Assembly (NCBI GenBank): GCA_902608975.1 | Contig: CACLQI010000007.1 | Span: forward strand, 1-45,647 | Direction of reading: 5' to 3' | From: an uncultured Pelagibacteraceae bacterium | GTDB taxonomy: Bacteria > Pseudomonadota > Alphaproteobacteria > Pelagibacterales > Pelagibacteraceae | Length of the DNA: 45,647 bases | Shown: positions 23,163 to 33,132 of the stretch, one piece after another | Numbering within the stretch: the first letter of the stretch is position 1 | How the letters are laid out: every line of letters starts with the position of its first letter | Program-made: the position numbers and the translations under genes | The notes under the pieces: model-generated | Told to the model about the DNA's origin: nothing | Database searches by the model: none | What the model saw: the letters and a program-made list of their open reading frames with translations, nothing else

Positions 23163-24848
23163 ATGTTTCTTAAAATTTTTAAAATATTAATTATTATATT
23201 ATTTTTAAATGTTAACCCAGTATACTCTAAAATTACTAATAAGAATGGATTTAAAGCAAAAAATTTATCTAGCTATTTCTCAGCTCTAGTTTCACTTGAA
23301 AATCAAGAAAATAAAGATTCTCTAAAATTTTTTAATTCATCTAAGTTTTTAATTCATTTTCATGAGCCGTATCTTAAAAATTATATTAATTCACTTGTTC
23401 AAGAGGGAAAAATTAAAAAAGCTGCTCACGAATTGAGATTTGTATCTAATAAAAATAATTTAGTTTTTTTCGAATCTTATTTATTGCTTTTTCTCGATGC
23501 GATAAAAAAAAAAGATCATAGAAAGAGTGGACAATATCTAGAAAAATTAACGAATCTTAAAAAAAAAGGATCTTTTGAAAAAGTTATAGTCCAGTCTCTA
23601 GAGGATTTTTTTTATGTTTTTAAAAATAAAAAAAAAGCTCCAATAAGAAAAGATCTTGGCGATCTCGGTTTTATCAATTTAGTTTTTCAAAGTTGTCATT
23701 TGGGAGAAAATAAAATAGAAAATTATTTTAATAATTTACTTAATAAAACACAATTAGATTACACAAGATATATATTTTTTTATATTAATTATTTAATTTC
23801 TGAAAAAAAATATAAAGAAGCTAAAGAAATTACCGATAGCGCAGATATTATAAATAGCAACCTATTAATTTTACAAACTAAAAATTGGATTGATAATAGA
23901 CAATTTAATAAAATTAGCTCAATTTTTTCTTGTAAAAATGAAGCTGATGTTTTGAGTGAATTTTTTTATTTGATTGCAAGTCTATATTCTTCAGAAGAGG
24001 ATTATAAAAAATCAAATTTTTATTTAAAAATATCTAATTTTTTAAATCCAAAGTTTAAATTTAATTTAATATTGATGGCAGAAAATTTTTTTATTAACAA
24101 TAAATATTCTCAAAGTAGAAACGCCATAAAAGACATTCGTGAAACTGATGGTATTTATTATTGGTATAAAATTAAACAAAATAGTAAAATAATTTTGAAT
24201 GAGAGTGGTGTAGAACAATCTTCAAACTATCTAAAAACAAGTTTTAAAAAAATAAAAAATCCTTCAGAAAGAATGTTTTTTGATATGGCAAATTTGTTTA
24301 GAAGTTTTAAAAAATATGATGAAGCTATTAAATATTTTAATATAATTTTACCGAAGTTAGAAAAAGATTCATTAATGTATGCAGAAATTTTGTATAGAAG
24401 AGGAAGTAGTTATGAAAGATTAGGTGATTATGTTAAATCAGATAAAGATCTTTTAAAATCTTTAGAAATTGAACCAGATGATTCTTATGTTTTAAACTAT
24501 CTAGCTTACTCTTGGTTAGAAAGAAATTATAAAATTGATGTTGCAATGAAAATGCTTGAAAAAGCATATAAGCAAGAACCTGAAGATGGTTTTATCATAG
24601 ACTCAATTGGCTGGGCTCATTATTTAACTGGCAATTACATCAAAGCAGAAAAATTTTTAAAAGAAGCAATACAAATAATGCCAAATGATCCTATAGTAAA
24701 TGATCATTATGGAGATATTTTGTGGCATCTAGGTAGAAAGATGGAAGCTCAATATTATTGGAAAAGTGTTTTAAGTTTCAATGATACAGATGATGAAATG
24801 AAAGATAAGGCATATATAAAAATTTTAAAAGGTCCAAAGAAATTATAA
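23163..24848 (+). CDS. Exported TPR-repeat protein
   Basis: A 561-aa protein with a signal peptide (hydrophobic residues 5-20, ending near VYSK) and helical repeats. Clear tetratricopeptide units are in the C-terminal third: AEILYRRGSSYERLGDY, LEKAYKQEPEDGFIIDS, IGWAHYLTGNYIKAEKFL and DHYGDILWHLGRKMEAQYYW; earlier repeats are degenerate. This large TPR protein next to ispE is a conserved alphaproteobacterial arrangement. It probably acts as a periplasmic or membrane-attached scaffold; no specific partner is known to me. ispE follows after 3 bp. Confidence 0.82.
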   Translation: MFLKIFKILIIILFLNVNPVYSKITNKNGFKAKNLSSYFSALVSLENQENKDSLKFFNSSKFLIHFHEPYLKNYINSLVQEGKIKKAAHELRFVSNKNNLVFFESYLLLFLDAIKKKDHRKSGQYLEKLTNLKKKGSFEKVIVQSLEDFFYVFKNKKKAPIRKDLGDLGFINLVFQSCHLGENKIENYFNNLLNKTQLDYTRYIFFYINYLISEKKYKEAKEITDSADIINSNLLILQTKNWIDNRQFNKISSIFSCKNEADVLSEFFYLIASLYSSEEDYKKSNFYLKISNFLNPKFKFNLILMAENFFINNKYSQSRNAIKDIRETDGIYYWYKIKQNSKIILNESGVEQSSNYLKTSFKKIKNPSERMFFDMANLFRSFKKYDEAIKYFNIILPKLEKDSLMYAEILYRRGSSYERLGDYVKSDKDLLKSLEIEPDDSYVLNYLAYSWLERNYKIDVAMKMLEKAYKQEPEDGFIIDSIGWAHYLTGNYIKAEKFLKEAIQIMPNDPIVNDHYGDILWHLGRKMEAQYYWKSVLSFNDTDDEMKDKAYIKILKGPKKL

Positions 24849-24851
24849 TAA

Positions 24852-25700
24852 ATGAACTTTTTTAAAGTTAAATCTTACGCAAAATTGAATCTTTCTTTAA
24901 ATGTTATAAAAAAAAAATCAAAAAAACTTCATGTTATTGAAAGCTTAGTAACATTTATTAATTTTTACGATTTAATATATATTAGAGAAATTAAAGCCAT
25001 AAAACATAAAATAAAATTTCTTGGAAAATTTTCAAAGAATATAACCAAAAATAATACTGTTGGTAATTTATTAAATTTACTCGATGAAAAAAATTTACTT
25101 AAAGGTAAAAAGTTTGAAATCAAAATAATAAAAAATATTCCTCAAAAATCTGGAATGGGAGGTGGTTCAATGAATGCTTCAAGTATTATAAAATATTTAT
25201 TAAAAAAAAAAATTATAAATTCAAGTAAAAAAAGCATAAATAATATTATGAAATCTATTGGCTCAGATGTACCACTTGGAATGAATCTTAAGAATACTAT
25301 TATGTCACAAACTGGAAAGTTGACCACAAATGACAAAAAAATTGGACTTTATGCTTTGATAGTTAAGCCTAATTTTGGTTGTTCTACAAAAGTTATTTAT
25401 TTAAAAACAAAAGTACAAACTAAACCCAAGTACAATAAGCCAAAAATAAGTTTTTTTTCTATTAAAAACATCATTAATTCAAATAATGACTTAGAAAAAG
25501 CTGCATTTAAACTAAATCCAAAATTAAAAAAATTAAAATTATTTTTATCCAACCTGCCAAATGCAATGTGTGTTAGAATGACAGGGTCAGGATCATCCAT
25601 GGTTGCGTATTATCATTCAAAAAAAGAAGCTCTGAAAGGACTTGGTTTATTTAAAAAGAAATATAAAAATTATTGGTGTATTATATCTAAAACTGTATAA
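24852..25700 (+). CDS. ispE: 4-diphosphocytidyl-2-C-methyl-D-erythritol kinase
   Basis: GHMP-family kinase of the MEP isoprenoid pathway. The N-terminal VKSYAKLNLSLNV carries the usual Lys-Asn substrate contacts; the ATP-binding glycine loop is PQKSGMGGGSMNASSI (near residues 96-111), and the catalytic Asp is in SIGSDVPLGM. The C-terminal GHMP loop is MTGSGSSMVAYY. Length 282 aa is normal. The protein is extremely lysine-rich. With ispH at 7671-8615, two MEP genes lie in the window but in separate operons. An 11-nt T run (25702-25712) follows the stop codon. Confidence 0.95.
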   Translation: MNFFKVKSYAKLNLSLNVIKKKSKKLHVIESLVTFINFYDLIYIREIKAIKHKIKFLGKFSKNITKNNTVGNLLNLLDEKNLLKGKKFEIKIIKNIPQKSGMGGGSMNASSIIKYLLKKKIINSSKKSINNIMKSIGSDVPLGMNLKNTIMSQTGKLTTNDKKIGLYALIVKPNFGCSTKVIYLKTKVQTKPKYNKPKISFFSIKNIINSNNDLEKAAFKLNPKLKKLKLFLSNLPNAMCVRMTGSGSSMVAYYHSKKEALKGLGLFKKKYKNYWCIISKTV

Positions 25701-25732
25701 ATTTTTTTTTTTATGCTATATGAATTTAATTT

Positions 25733-25807
25733 TGGGGCGTAGCCAAGTGGTAAGGCAGCGGTTTTTGGTACCGCCATTCCTAGGTTCGAATCCTAGCGCC
25801 CCAGCCA
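25733..25807 (+). tRNA. tRNA-Gln (anticodon UUG), with encoded CCA
   Basis: A complete cloverleaf folds: acceptor TGGGGCG/CGCCCCA (7 bp), D arm GCC-AAGTGGTAA-GGC, anticodon stem GCGGT/ACCGC with loop TTTTGGT (anticodon TTG), and T arm CTAGG-TTCGAAT-CCTAG. The discriminator is G and CCA is encoded at 25805-25807. It lies 32 bp after ispE and 3 bp before the cca start codon. UUG reads CAA and, by wobble, CAG codons. Confidence 0.97.
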
Positions 25808-25810
25808 AAT

Positions 25811-27082
25811 ATGATAGAAATTTTAAATAAAATTTTTTTCCGATCAAATAATTTTGGAAATCTAAACATAGAATTTCAAGAATTAAGAAATAAAACAGGA
25901 ATAGAGTTATTATTTCGGGCCGTAGAAGGTTATTCAGACTCAAGTGAAATCAGATATGTAGGAGGATGCGTAAGGAAAATTTTAAAAAATGAAGAGATAA
26001 ATGATATTGATCTTGCAACAAACTTAACTCCTAATCAAATAATAGAGGTTTGTAAAAAGGAAAATATTAAATTTTATGAAACAGGATTAAAGCATGGAAC
26101 TATTACAGTAATAATTAATAATCATAATTTTGAAATTACCTCCTTAAGAAAAGACCTAAAGACAGATGGAAGACATGCAGAGGTTGTTTTTACAAATGAT
26201 TGGAAACAAGATGCATCAAGAAGAGATTTTTCAATAAACTCAATTTATTCAGATTTACAAGGTAATATATTTGATCCTTTTAATGGAAAAAAAGATCTTG
26301 AAAATGGGAAAATAAATTTTATTGGAGATGCAGAAAAAAGAATAAAAGAAGATTATCTAAGAATTTTACGTTATATCAGATTTTTTTTAAATTATAGCAA
26401 ACACGAACATGATAAAGATATTATTAAAATCATCAAAAAGAATCTTGACGGATTTTCCAAAATTTCATCTGATAGATTGCTTGATGAATTCAAAAAATTG
26501 TTTAGTTCTGATAAATTTTTGAATTTAGCTAATGATCAATTTAGTTATGAAATTATAAACTTAATATTCCCACAATTTAAAAATATTCATTTACTTAAGA
26601 AATTAAATAAATTTGCAAAAGAAAATATAAAAAAAGTAGACTTTATTTTTTTAATTTCCCTAATGATTGTAGATGGCTCAGATAATGCTGATTATTTTAT
26701 TTATAAATTTAATATTTCTAAAAAAGACCAAAAAAGAATTTTGTTTTTAAATAACTATTTAAAAAATAAAAATAATAAAAGTTTTAATACTAAAAATCTT
26801 TGGAAAATTTTATATTTTAATGGAAAGGAGTCTTTATTAGATTTGATTAATTATCATATTTTTACATCAAAAAAAGTTGATAAAAAATTAGTAAATTTTA
26901 TTAATTTTTTTAAGGATAAAAAGGCGCCAATATTGCCTTTAAGAGCAATTACTTTAATGTCAAAATATAACATTCCAGAAGGTAAAGAAATAGGATTAAA
27001 ATTAAAAAAAATTGAAAATAAATGGGTTGAAAATAATTTTACGATATCAGAAAAAGAAGTTGAAAAAATTATAAGTAACTAA
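25811..27082 (+). CDS. cca: CCA tRNA nucleotidyltransferase / poly(A) polymerase family
   Basis: Class II nucleotidyltransferase that adds or repairs the 3' CCA of tRNAs (poly(A) polymerase relatives look similar). Motifs in order: [13 protein letters not shown] (about 47-59), catalytic DIDLAT, the [12 protein letters not shown] block, and [12 protein letters not shown] before the helical neck. The 423-aa length and the RRDF wording fit alphaproteobacterial CCA-adding enzymes. The only Met near the N-terminus is at 25811, placing the start three bases after the mature 3' end of tRNA-Gln. Its last four bases overlap the convergent greA. Confidence 0.9.
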   Translation: MIEILNKIFFRSNNFGNLNIEFQELRNKTGIELLFRAVEGYSDSSEIRYVGGCVRKILKNEEINDIDLATNLTPNQIIEVCKKENIKFYETGLKHGTITVIINNHNFEITSLRKDLKTDGRHAEVVFTNDWKQDASRRDFSINSIYSDLQGNIFDPFNGKKDLENGKINFIGDAEKRIKEDYLRILRYIRFFLNYSKHEHDKDIIKIIKKNLDGFSKISSDRLLDEFKKLFSSDKFLNLANDQFSYEIINLIFPQFKNIHLLKKLNKFAKENIKKVDFIFLISLMIVDGSDNADYFIYKFNISKKDQKRILFLNNYLKNKNNKSFNTKNLWKILYFNGKESLLDLINYHIFTSKKVDKKLVNFINFFKDKKAPILPLRAITLMSKYNIPEGKEIGLKLKKIENKWVENNFTISEKEVEKIISN

Positions 27083-27555
27083 ATATATTCGACATCTTTA
27101 ATTTCGAAATTTTTAATTCCTGCTGGTGTTTTTATTTCTACTAAATCATTTTTATTTTTGCCAATCAATCCTTTGCCTACTGGCGATTGAAAGTATATAA
27201 GTTTTTTTTTTAAGTCTGCTTCATCTTTACCAACGATTTTATATTCAATTTTTTCTCCTGAATCTAAATTTTCTAAAAAAACAGTAGAACCAAAAATTAT
27301 TTTTCCATTATTATTTATTTTAGTTACATCAATAACGTTTGCTCTCGCTATAATATCATTGATTTGTTCTATTCTTCCTTCATTATGTGATTGTTGTTCT
27401 TTTGCAGCATGATACTCAGCATTTTCTTTTAAGTCTCCATGCGATCTGGCTTCAGCTATAGCAGAGACTATTTCTGGCCTTTTTTTTTCTTTTAAAAAAA
27501 TTAATTCTTCTTTTAATTTTTCAAGTCCTTGAATTGTAATTGGTTCTTTATCCAT
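27079..27555 (-). CDS. greA: Transcription elongation factor GreA
   Basis: Rescues backtracked RNA polymerase by stimulating transcript cleavage. The N-terminal coiled coil carries the acidic tip [20 protein letters not shown] (about 36-55), and the C-terminal FKBP-like domain has [18 protein letters not shown]. Length of 158 aa is standard. It starts one base after the hemF stop, so it belongs to a trmL-hemF-greA transcript, and its end overlaps cca by 4 bp. Confidence 0.97.
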   Translation of the reverse strand: MDKEPITIQGLEKLKEELIFLKEKKRPEIVSAIAEARSHGDLKENAEYHAAKEQQSHNEGRIEQINDIIARANVIDVTKINNNGKIIFGSTVFLENLDSGEKIEYKIVGKDEADLKKKLIYFQSPVGKGLIGKNKNDLVEIKTPAGIKNFEIKDVEYI

Positions 27556-27556
27556 A

Positions 27557-28384
27557 TCATTTCCATTTCGCCAAAGGAGGTAATGACATTAAAATCGCAT
27601 CAGTGTTACCGCCTGTTTGTAATCCGAACTTTGTTCCTTTATCATATATTAAGTTGAACTCAACATATCTGCCTCTTTTTAAATATTGTAATTCCTTTTG
27701 CTTTAAATTCCATCTTTTTTTGTGTTTCTTTAATATGATTGTTTTAAAAATATTTTTAAAAGTTATTCCAACATCTCTTACAAATGCAAAATCTTTTTCC
27801 CAGTTTTCCTTTTTATAATCAAAAAAGATTCCTCCTATACCTCTCATTTCTTTTCTATGAGGCAAATAAAAATATTGATCACACCATTTTTTATATTTTT
27901 GGTAGTATTTTTTATTGTGAAAATCACATGTTTTTTTCAACTCTTTATGAAACCATTTTTTTTCTTTCAAATCTTTTATGCAAGGAGTTATATCCATTCC
28001 CCCTCCAAACCATCCAAATGAAGTGTAAATATATCTAGTATTAAAATGCATTGCTGGTATTTTGGGATTTTTCATGTGCATCACAACTGAAATTCCAGAA
28101 GCCCAAAAATTTCCATTTTTTTTTGTTCCAGGTATTTTTTTTTTTATATCTTTAGAAAACCTACCACTTACTTCAGAAAAATTTACTCCAACTTTTTCAA
28201 ATATTTTTCCATTTTTTAATATTCTATACTCACCACCACCTTCATTTTTTTTTGGATTTTTTTCCCATTTTTTATTAATAAATTTTGCAGATGAATTTTC
28301 TAATTTTTCAATCTCAAAACAAATTACATTTTGAAGTATTTTAAACCAATTTTTAGCAATTTTTTTTTTAATTTCTCTATCCAT
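27557..28384 (-). CDS. hemF: Coproporphyrinogen III oxidase, oxygen-dependent
   Basis: Converts coproporphyrinogen III to protoporphyrinogen IX using O2, feeding haem to the cox and pet complexes also encoded here. Conserved blocks are [45 protein letters not shown], the [11 protein letters not shown] substrate region, [10 protein letters not shown] and the C-terminal [24 protein letters not shown]. The 275 aa is near the usual length. It overlaps the trmL stop by 8 bp. Use of the aerobic enzyme fits an oxic surface-ocean life. Confidence 0.96.
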   Translation of the reverse strand: MDREIKKKIAKNWFKILQNVICFEIEKLENSSAKFINKKWEKNPKKNEGGGEYRILKNGKIFEKVGVNFSEVSGRFSKDIKKKIPGTKKNGNFWASGISVVMHMKNPKIPAMHFNTRYIYTSFGWFGGGMDITPCIKDLKEKKWFHKELKKTCDFHNKKYYQKYKKWCDQYFYLPHRKEMRGIGGIFFDYKKENWEKDFAFVRDVGITFKNIFKTIILKKHKKRWNLKQKELQYLKRGRYVEFNLIYDKGTKFGLQTGGNTDAILMSLPPLAKWK

Positions 28385-28859
28385 GATTAATAAATTTATT
28401 TTGTCTTAAATTTTCAGCCAAAACTATAGCAACAGATGAAGCTATGTTTAAAGATCTTTTTTTTTTCATCATTGGTATTTTAAGTTTATTTTCAATTAAT
28501 TTGTGGATTTTTTGTGGTACTCCAGCACTTTCCCTACCAAATAAAAGCGTATCATCTATTTTGAATTTGAAAGAACTGTACGATTTAGATGCTTTTGTGG
28601 TCAATAAAATAATTCTTTTTTTAGATTTAAATTTAAAAAACTCGTCAATCCCTGAATAAAATTTTATCATTTTTTCTTCCATATAGTCCATCACTACTCT
28701 TTTAAATCTTTTGTCATTTATTTGAAATCCACATGGTTCAATAATTTCTAGATCCGCTCCTAGACACGCACAGGTTCTTAATATTGCTGCTGTATTTTGA
28801 GGTATATCTGGTTGATATAACGCAATTTTTGGCCTTAAATGCCTATTTTTGTGTGTCAT
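28377..28859 (-). CDS. trmL: tRNA (cytidine/uridine-2'-O-)-methyltransferase, SPOUT family
   Basis: Methylates the 2'-O of the wobble nucleotide in leucine tRNAs (by family knowledge). The 160-aa SPOUT domain shows ALYQPDIPQNTAAILRTCACLG, the trefoil-knot AdoMet site LLFGRESAGVP, and IPMMKKKRSLNIASSVAIVLAENLRQ, all close to TrmL rather than to RlmB-type enzymes. It is divergent from petA across a 74-bp gap. In that gap the minus strand has a perfect TATAAT (28888-28893) about 30 bases ahead of this start, but no convincing -35 box. Confidence 0.9.
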   Translation of the reverse strand: MTHKNRHLRPKIALYQPDIPQNTAAILRTCACLGADLEIIEPCGFQINDKRFKRVVMDYMEEKMIKFYSGIDEFFKFKSKKRIILLTTKASKSYSSFKFKIDDTLLFGRESAGVPQKIHKLIENKLKIPMMKKKRSLNIASSVAIVLAENLRQNKFINHG

Positions 28860-28933
28860 TGTTTCTGTAGAAAAAAATCATTTTTATATTATATGAAAGA
28901 ATATATTAGATAAAAATAAATAATATATTTTAA

Positions 28934-29446
28934 ATGTCTGACGAAAAAAAAGTTCAAAGAAGGGATTTCATATTTACAGCATCATATGCTCTTGGTGCAG
29001 TAGGTGTTGGTGCAGTTGTTTGGCCCCTAATAGACCAAATGAATCCAGATAGATCAGTAAAAGCTTTGGCAAGTACAGAGGTTGATGTTAGTTCTTTAGA
29101 ACCAGGAAAATCAATTACAGTTCTCTGGAGAGGAAAACCTGTTTTTATTAGAAGAAGAACCCAAGAAGAAATTGATGAGGCAAGAAATGTAAATATTGAA
29201 GATCTTCCTCATCCAGAAAAAGATGAAGATAGAGCAAAAAATCCAGAATGGCTAGTTATGTTAGGAATATGTACCCACCTTGGATGTGTTCCTTTAGGAG
29301 ATAAAGGTGAATACAACGGATGGTTTTGTCCGTGTCATGGATCTCACTACGATACATCTGGCAGAATAAGAAAAGGTCCAGCCCCAACAAACATGGAAAT
29401 TCCTAAATATGAATTTGTTAATAGTAATACAATTAAGATTGGTTAG
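28934..29446 (+). CDS. petA: Ubiquinol-cytochrome c reductase Rieske iron-sulphur subunit
   Basis: Carries the [2Fe-2S] cluster that takes the first electron from ubiquinol in the bc1 complex. Cluster motifs are CTHLGC (C113, H115, C118) and CPCHGSHYD (C132, H135, with C134 in the disulphide). The N-terminus has a twin-arginine-type motif ([11 protein letters not shown]) before one membrane helix, as expected for Tat-dependent insertion. Length is 170 aa. It opens the petABC operon, 10 bp before petB. Confidence 0.97.
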   Translation: MSDEKKVQRRDFIFTASYALGAVGVGAVVWPLIDQMNPDRSVKALASTEVDVSSLEPGKSITVLWRGKPVFIRRRTQEEIDEARNVNIEDLPHPEKDEDRAKNPEWLVMLGICTHLGCVPLGDKGEYNGWFCPCHGSHYDTSGRIRKGPAPTNMEIPKYEFVNSNTIKIG

Positions 29447-29456
29447 AAAATAAAAT

Positions 29457-30713
29457 ATGAGTGATCACAATTATGTTCCATCATCTAAATTAGGTAAGTG
29501 GTTTAATGATAGACTACCTTTATTAACTTTAGCTGATCATTTAAAGGAATACCCAACTCCAAAAAACTTAAATTATTGGTGGACATTTGGCGGCATTTTA
29601 ACTTTTTGCTTAATCACTCAAATAATTACAGGAATAGTTTTAGGAATGCATTATGTTGCTCACGCAGATTTAGCTTTTGATAGCGTCGAACATATAATGA
29701 GAGATGTGAACTATGGTTGGTTAATCAGGTACGTTCATGCAAATGGTGCTTCAATGTTTTTTTTAGCTGTTTATATTCATATATTTAGATCTTTATACTA
29801 TGGGTCTTATAAGGCACCTAGAGAAGTTATATGGATTATAGGAATGATAATTTACTTATTAATGATGATGACTGCTTTTATGGGCTACGTTCTTCCTTGG
29901 GGCCAAATGAGTTTTTGGGGAGCAACAGTAATAACAAATTTATTTAGCGCTGTTCCATTTTTTGGTGAAGGTATAACCAATTGGTTATGGGGAGGATATG
30001 CTGTAGACAATCCAACTTTAACAAGATTTTTTAGTTTACATTATCTTTTACCATTTTTGATTGTAGGTTTAGTTGTCTTGCATATTTGGGCACTTCATGT
30101 CCCTGGAAACAATAATCCAATAGGAATTGACTTGAAAAAACCTTCTAAAGATACCGTTCCATTTCATCCATATATAGTTATTAAAGATATGTTTGCTTTA
30201 TTATTATTTTTAATTGTTTTTGCATTTTTTGTTTTTTATTCACCAAACATTTTAGGACACTCGGATAATTATATAGAAGCAAATCCTCTGGTTACACCAG
30301 CGCATATAGTACCGGAGTGGTATCTATTACCTTTTTATGCAATTCTTAGATCTGTACCAGATAAGTTATTAGGCGTTGTTGCAATGTTTGCATCAATTTT
30401 TATTCTGGTAATTCTTCCTTGGCTAGATACTTCAAAAATTAGATCAGCAATCTTTAGACCAATTTATAAACAACTTTATTGGATTTTAGTTTTAGACGTT
30501 CTTGTTCTAGGTTATATGGGGGCAATGCCGGCAGAAGGTACTTATTTACTAATTGCAAGAGTAGCCACAGCATATTACTTTATTCATTTTTTAGTTATTC
30601 TTCCACTGTTAGGGAAAAGAGAAAAAACATTAACTGTTCCCTTAAGCATAACTGAGCCGGTTTTAGGAGGTTCACCAAATCCACAAATGGTTAAAAAGAA
30701 AGAGATCGATTAG
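29457..30713 (+). CDS. petB: Cytochrome b of the bc1 complex
   Basis: Membrane core of complex III, holding haems bL and bH and both quinone sites. The 418-aa protein shows eight helices; haem-ligand histidines lie in [12 protein letters not shown] and [11 protein letters not shown] (helix B) and in FSLHYLLPF and [14 protein letters not shown] (helix D). The Qo-site motif PEWY is in [18 protein letters not shown]. The sequence is full length and not split into b6 and subunit IV. petC starts 3 bp later. Confidence 0.98.
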   Translation: MSDHNYVPSSKLGKWFNDRLPLLTLADHLKEYPTPKNLNYWWTFGGILTFCLITQIITGIVLGMHYVAHADLAFDSVEHIMRDVNYGWLIRYVHANGASMFFLAVYIHIFRSLYYGSYKAPREVIWIIGMIIYLLMMMTAFMGYVLPWGQMSFWGATVITNLFSAVPFFGEGITNWLWGGYAVDNPTLTRFFSLHYLLPFLIVGLVVLHIWALHVPGNNNPIGIDLKKPSKDTVPFHPYIVIKDMFALLLFLIVFAFFVFYSPNILGHSDNYIEANPLVTPAHIVPEWYLLPFYAILRSVPDKLLGVVAMFASIFILVILPWLDTSKIRSAIFRPIYKQLYWILVLDVLVLGYMGAMPAEGTYLLIARVATAYYFIHFLVILPLLGKREKTLTVPLSITEPVLGGSPNPQMVKKKEID

Positions 30714-30716
30714 ATT

Positions 30717-31499
30717 ATGAAAAATATTATTAAATTATTTTTCTTAATTTTTTTATCCTCAGTGTTTTTGACAAAAGCTCATTCTGCAGGTGAAAAAATA
30801 GAGTTATTAACGACTGATTGGAGTTTCAAAGGATTTTTTGGAAAGTTTGATAGAGGATCATTACAAAGAGGCTATCAGGTCTATAATGAAGTTTGTGCTT
30901 CATGTCACTCAATGAAGTATTTATCTTACAGAAATCTTGCAGAAGAGGGAGGACCTGAATTTACAGAAGAACAAGCAAAAGCAATTGCGTCAAATTTTGA
31001 AGTAAAAGATGGTCCAAATAGCGATGGAGAAATGTTCACAAGACCCGCCAAATTATCTGATAAATTTGTTTTGCCTTACGCAAATGTTGAGGAAGCTAAA
31101 GTTTCTAATGGAGGTGCTTATCCTCCAGACATGTCCGTACTAGTAAAAGCTAGATCAGGGGGTGCTGATTACATTTATTCAGTTTTACTAGGATATGAAG
31201 ATCCTCCAGAAGGAATGATGTTGGATGATGGAGTTTATTATAACAAGTATATGTATGGAAATAAAATTAAAATGCCAAAACAACTTTATGAGGATCTAGT
31301 TACTTATAACGATGGAACAGCAGCGACTCCTGAGCAGATGGCAAAAGATGTAGTAACATTTATGGCGTGGTCTGCGGAACCACATTTAGAGGCGCGACAT
31401 AAAATTGGATTTAGAGCAATTATTTATTTATTTATTATTACTTTGCTAGTCTATTTCAGCATGAAGAAAATTTGGTCACGTATTGAATCTGAAGTTTAA
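30717..31499 (+). CDS. petC: Cytochrome c1 of the bc1 complex
   Basis: Accepts electrons from the Rieske subunit and passes them to a soluble or membrane cytochrome c. It has a signal peptide (ending near AHSAG), the haem c site CASCH (C60, C63, H64) in QVYNEVCASCHSMKYLSYRN, the axial methionine in GNKIKMPKQL, and a C-terminal anchoring helix (FRAIIYLFIITLLVYFSMKKIW). Length of 260 aa is usual. Its final 24 bases overlap the convergent ychF. Confidence 0.97.
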   Translation: MKNIIKLFFLIFLSSVFLTKAHSAGEKIELLTTDWSFKGFFGKFDRGSLQRGYQVYNEVCASCHSMKYLSYRNLAEEGGPEFTEEQAKAIASNFEVKDGPNSDGEMFTRPAKLSDKFVLPYANVEEAKVSNGGAYPPDMSVLVKARSGGADYIYSVLLGYEDPPEGMMLDDGVYYNKYMYGNKIKMPKQLYEDLVTYNDGTAATPEQMAKDVVTFMAWSAEPHLEARHKIGFRAIIYLFIITLLVYFSMKKIWSRIESEV

Positions 31500-32549
31500 T
31501 ACATCGCCATCTTTAACAATATAATCTTTACCTTCTAGTCTCATTTTTCCGTTTGTTTTTGAATTTAACCAGCCTTGATTGTTAATAAAATCATCGTATG
31601 TAATTGTTTCAGCTCTTATAAATCCTTTTTCAAAATCTGTGTGTATTTCACCAGCTGCCTTTGGTGCTGTACAATTTTTTTGAATTGTCCAAGCTCTAGT
31701 TTCTTCAGGCCCAGAAGTAAAATAAGTGTCTAATTCTAGAATTTTATATCCTTTTTGGATTAGAATATTTAAACCTGTTTTCTTTAATCCGATCATTTTC
31801 ATATAGTTGTTCTTTTCTTCACCAGATAATTCATTTATTTGATTTTCTATATCTGCAGAAATAATAATAGTATTTTTACTTCCAAATTTATTAATAAAAG
31901 CTTCTGTATATTTATTTCCTTTTTCGATACTTTTTTCATCAACATTGCATACAAAAATTTTCGGCTTAACAGCTAATAAACCACTAAGGTTTAAAGCTTT
32001 TTTGTTAAAACTATTGTTTAAAACATCGATGTTTTTATTATTATTTATACAATCTAATGCCATTTCTAATATTTTAAGTTGTTCATTATCCATATTTTTT
32101 TTATTTTTTTTATCTAATCTTTTTTGAATAGAATCTAAATCTGCTAACATCATTTCTGTCTCAATAATTTCTAGGTCTCTAATAGGATTAACGTCTGGAT
32201 TAACATTTTGTATTTTACTTGAGTCAAAACATCTAATCATATGTATTATTGCATCAACCTCTCTGATATGTGATAGAAATTTATTTCCTAAACCTTCGCC
32301 TTTAGATGCTCCTTTAACTAAACCAGCTATATCAACAAAAGATATTGTAGTATAAATTTTTTTTTTTGAATTAGAAATTTTGGCTAACTGATCAAGCCTA
32401 AAGTCAGGAACTGCCACAATCCCTATATTGGGATCTATTGTACAAAATGGAAAATTTTCAGCTTGAGCTTTACTTGAATTAGTTAAAGCATTAAATAATG
32501 TTGATTTACCAACATTTGGCAATCCAACTATACCGCATTTAAAACTCAT
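31476..32549 (-). CDS. ychF: Redox-regulated ATPase YchF (Obg-like GTPase family)
   Basis: Universally conserved P-loop protein associated with ribosomes and stress responses; prefers ATP over GTP in studied cases. G1 is GLPNVGKSTLFNALT (about 9-23), G2 lies in ENFPFCTIDPNIG, G3 is VDIAGLVKGASKGEGLGN, and the altered G4 is NVDE instead of NKxD, which is the YchF hallmark. The C-terminal TGS-like domain (AAGEIHTDFEKGFIRAETI) is intact. Length 357 aa. Its start shares one base with the pth stop. Confidence 0.97.
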   Translation of the reverse strand: MSFKCGIVGLPNVGKSTLFNALTNSSKAQAENFPFCTIDPNIGIVAVPDFRLDQLAKISNSKKKIYTTISFVDIAGLVKGASKGEGLGNKFLSHIREVDAIIHMIRCFDSSKIQNVNPDVNPIRDLEIIETEMMLADLDSIQKRLDKKNKKNMDNEQLKILEMALDCINNNKNIDVLNNSFNKKALNLSGLLAVKPKIFVCNVDEKSIEKGNKYTEAFINKFGSKNTIIISADIENQINELSGEEKNNYMKMIGLKKTGLNILIQKGYKILELDTYFTSGPEETRAWTIQKNCTAPKAAGEIHTDFEKGFIRAETITYDDFINNQGWLNSKTNGKMRLEGKDYIVKDGDVLNFRFNT

Positions 32550-33103
32550 TATTTGTTGTTAACTGTACTAGAAAAAAGATCTAATTTTTTATCAATTAAT
32601 ATTTCTAAGGAACCAATTATATTATCTGTAATTTTTTTTAATTCTAAAATTTCTTCTTGATCAAAATCTTTAAGCACATAATCTATAACATTAGATTTAG
32701 GTCTGCCTATTCCAATTCTAACTCTAGAATAATCTTTTCCAATAAATTTATCTATAGACTCAACCCCATTATGACCTGCGCTTGTTCCTCCAAATTTTGC
32801 TTTTATTTTTCCAAAATTAATATCTAAATCATCATGAAAAACAATTACATCTTCAGCGTCTATCTTAAAATATTCTATTAACTCACGAATACATATTCCA
32901 GAATTATTCATAAACGTTAAAGGTTTAATAGCATAAACTTTTTTATTGTTTATATTACCTGTTGTAAGCAGACCTTTGAATTTTGGTTTTTGTTTTGAAA
33001 GACTAAATTTCTTATTTATCGCGTCAATAATTTTAAAGCCTATGTTGTGCCTGTTGTTTTCACTGTCAGGCGTTGGATTTCCTAGTCCTACAAATAAAAG
33101 CAT
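32549..33103 (-). CDS. pth: Peptidyl-tRNA hydrolase
   Basis: Releases tRNA from peptidyl-tRNAs that drop off ribosomes. Active-site groups visible: GLGNP (Asn9), catalytic H19 in NNRHNIGF, and the Asp in VFHDDLDI; the GGTSAGHNGVESI and YSRVRIGIGRP segments are also conserved. The 184 aa is usual. It sits between rplY and ychF, the same order as in many alphaproteobacteria. Confidence 0.97.
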   Translation of the reverse strand: MLLFVGLGNPTPDSENNRHNIGFKIIDAINKKFSLSKQKPKFKGLLTTGNINNKKVYAIKPLTFMNNSGICIRELIEYFKIDAEDVIVFHDDLDINFGKIKAKFGGTSAGHNGVESIDKFIGKDYSRVRIGIGRPKSNVIDYVLKDFDQEEILELKKITDNIIGSLEILIDKKLDLFSSTVNNK

Positions 33104-33132
33104 GATTGTTTAGATATTCGGTGAAATTTTCA

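Noticed and set aside
25716-25943. Minus-strand ORF with the phrase GALGFEPRNGG
   Set aside because: This is the well-known false translation of an antisense tRNA; the DNA is tRNA-Gln and the start of cca.
27573-27585. AAAGGAGGTAATG on the plus strand, a strong ribosome site and start codon with a 24-codon ORF
   Set aside because: It is antisense to the conserved hemF C-terminus (Gly-Gly-Asn-Thr-Asp...Leu-Pro-Pro), which itself dictates these bases; the short ORF has no recognisable family.
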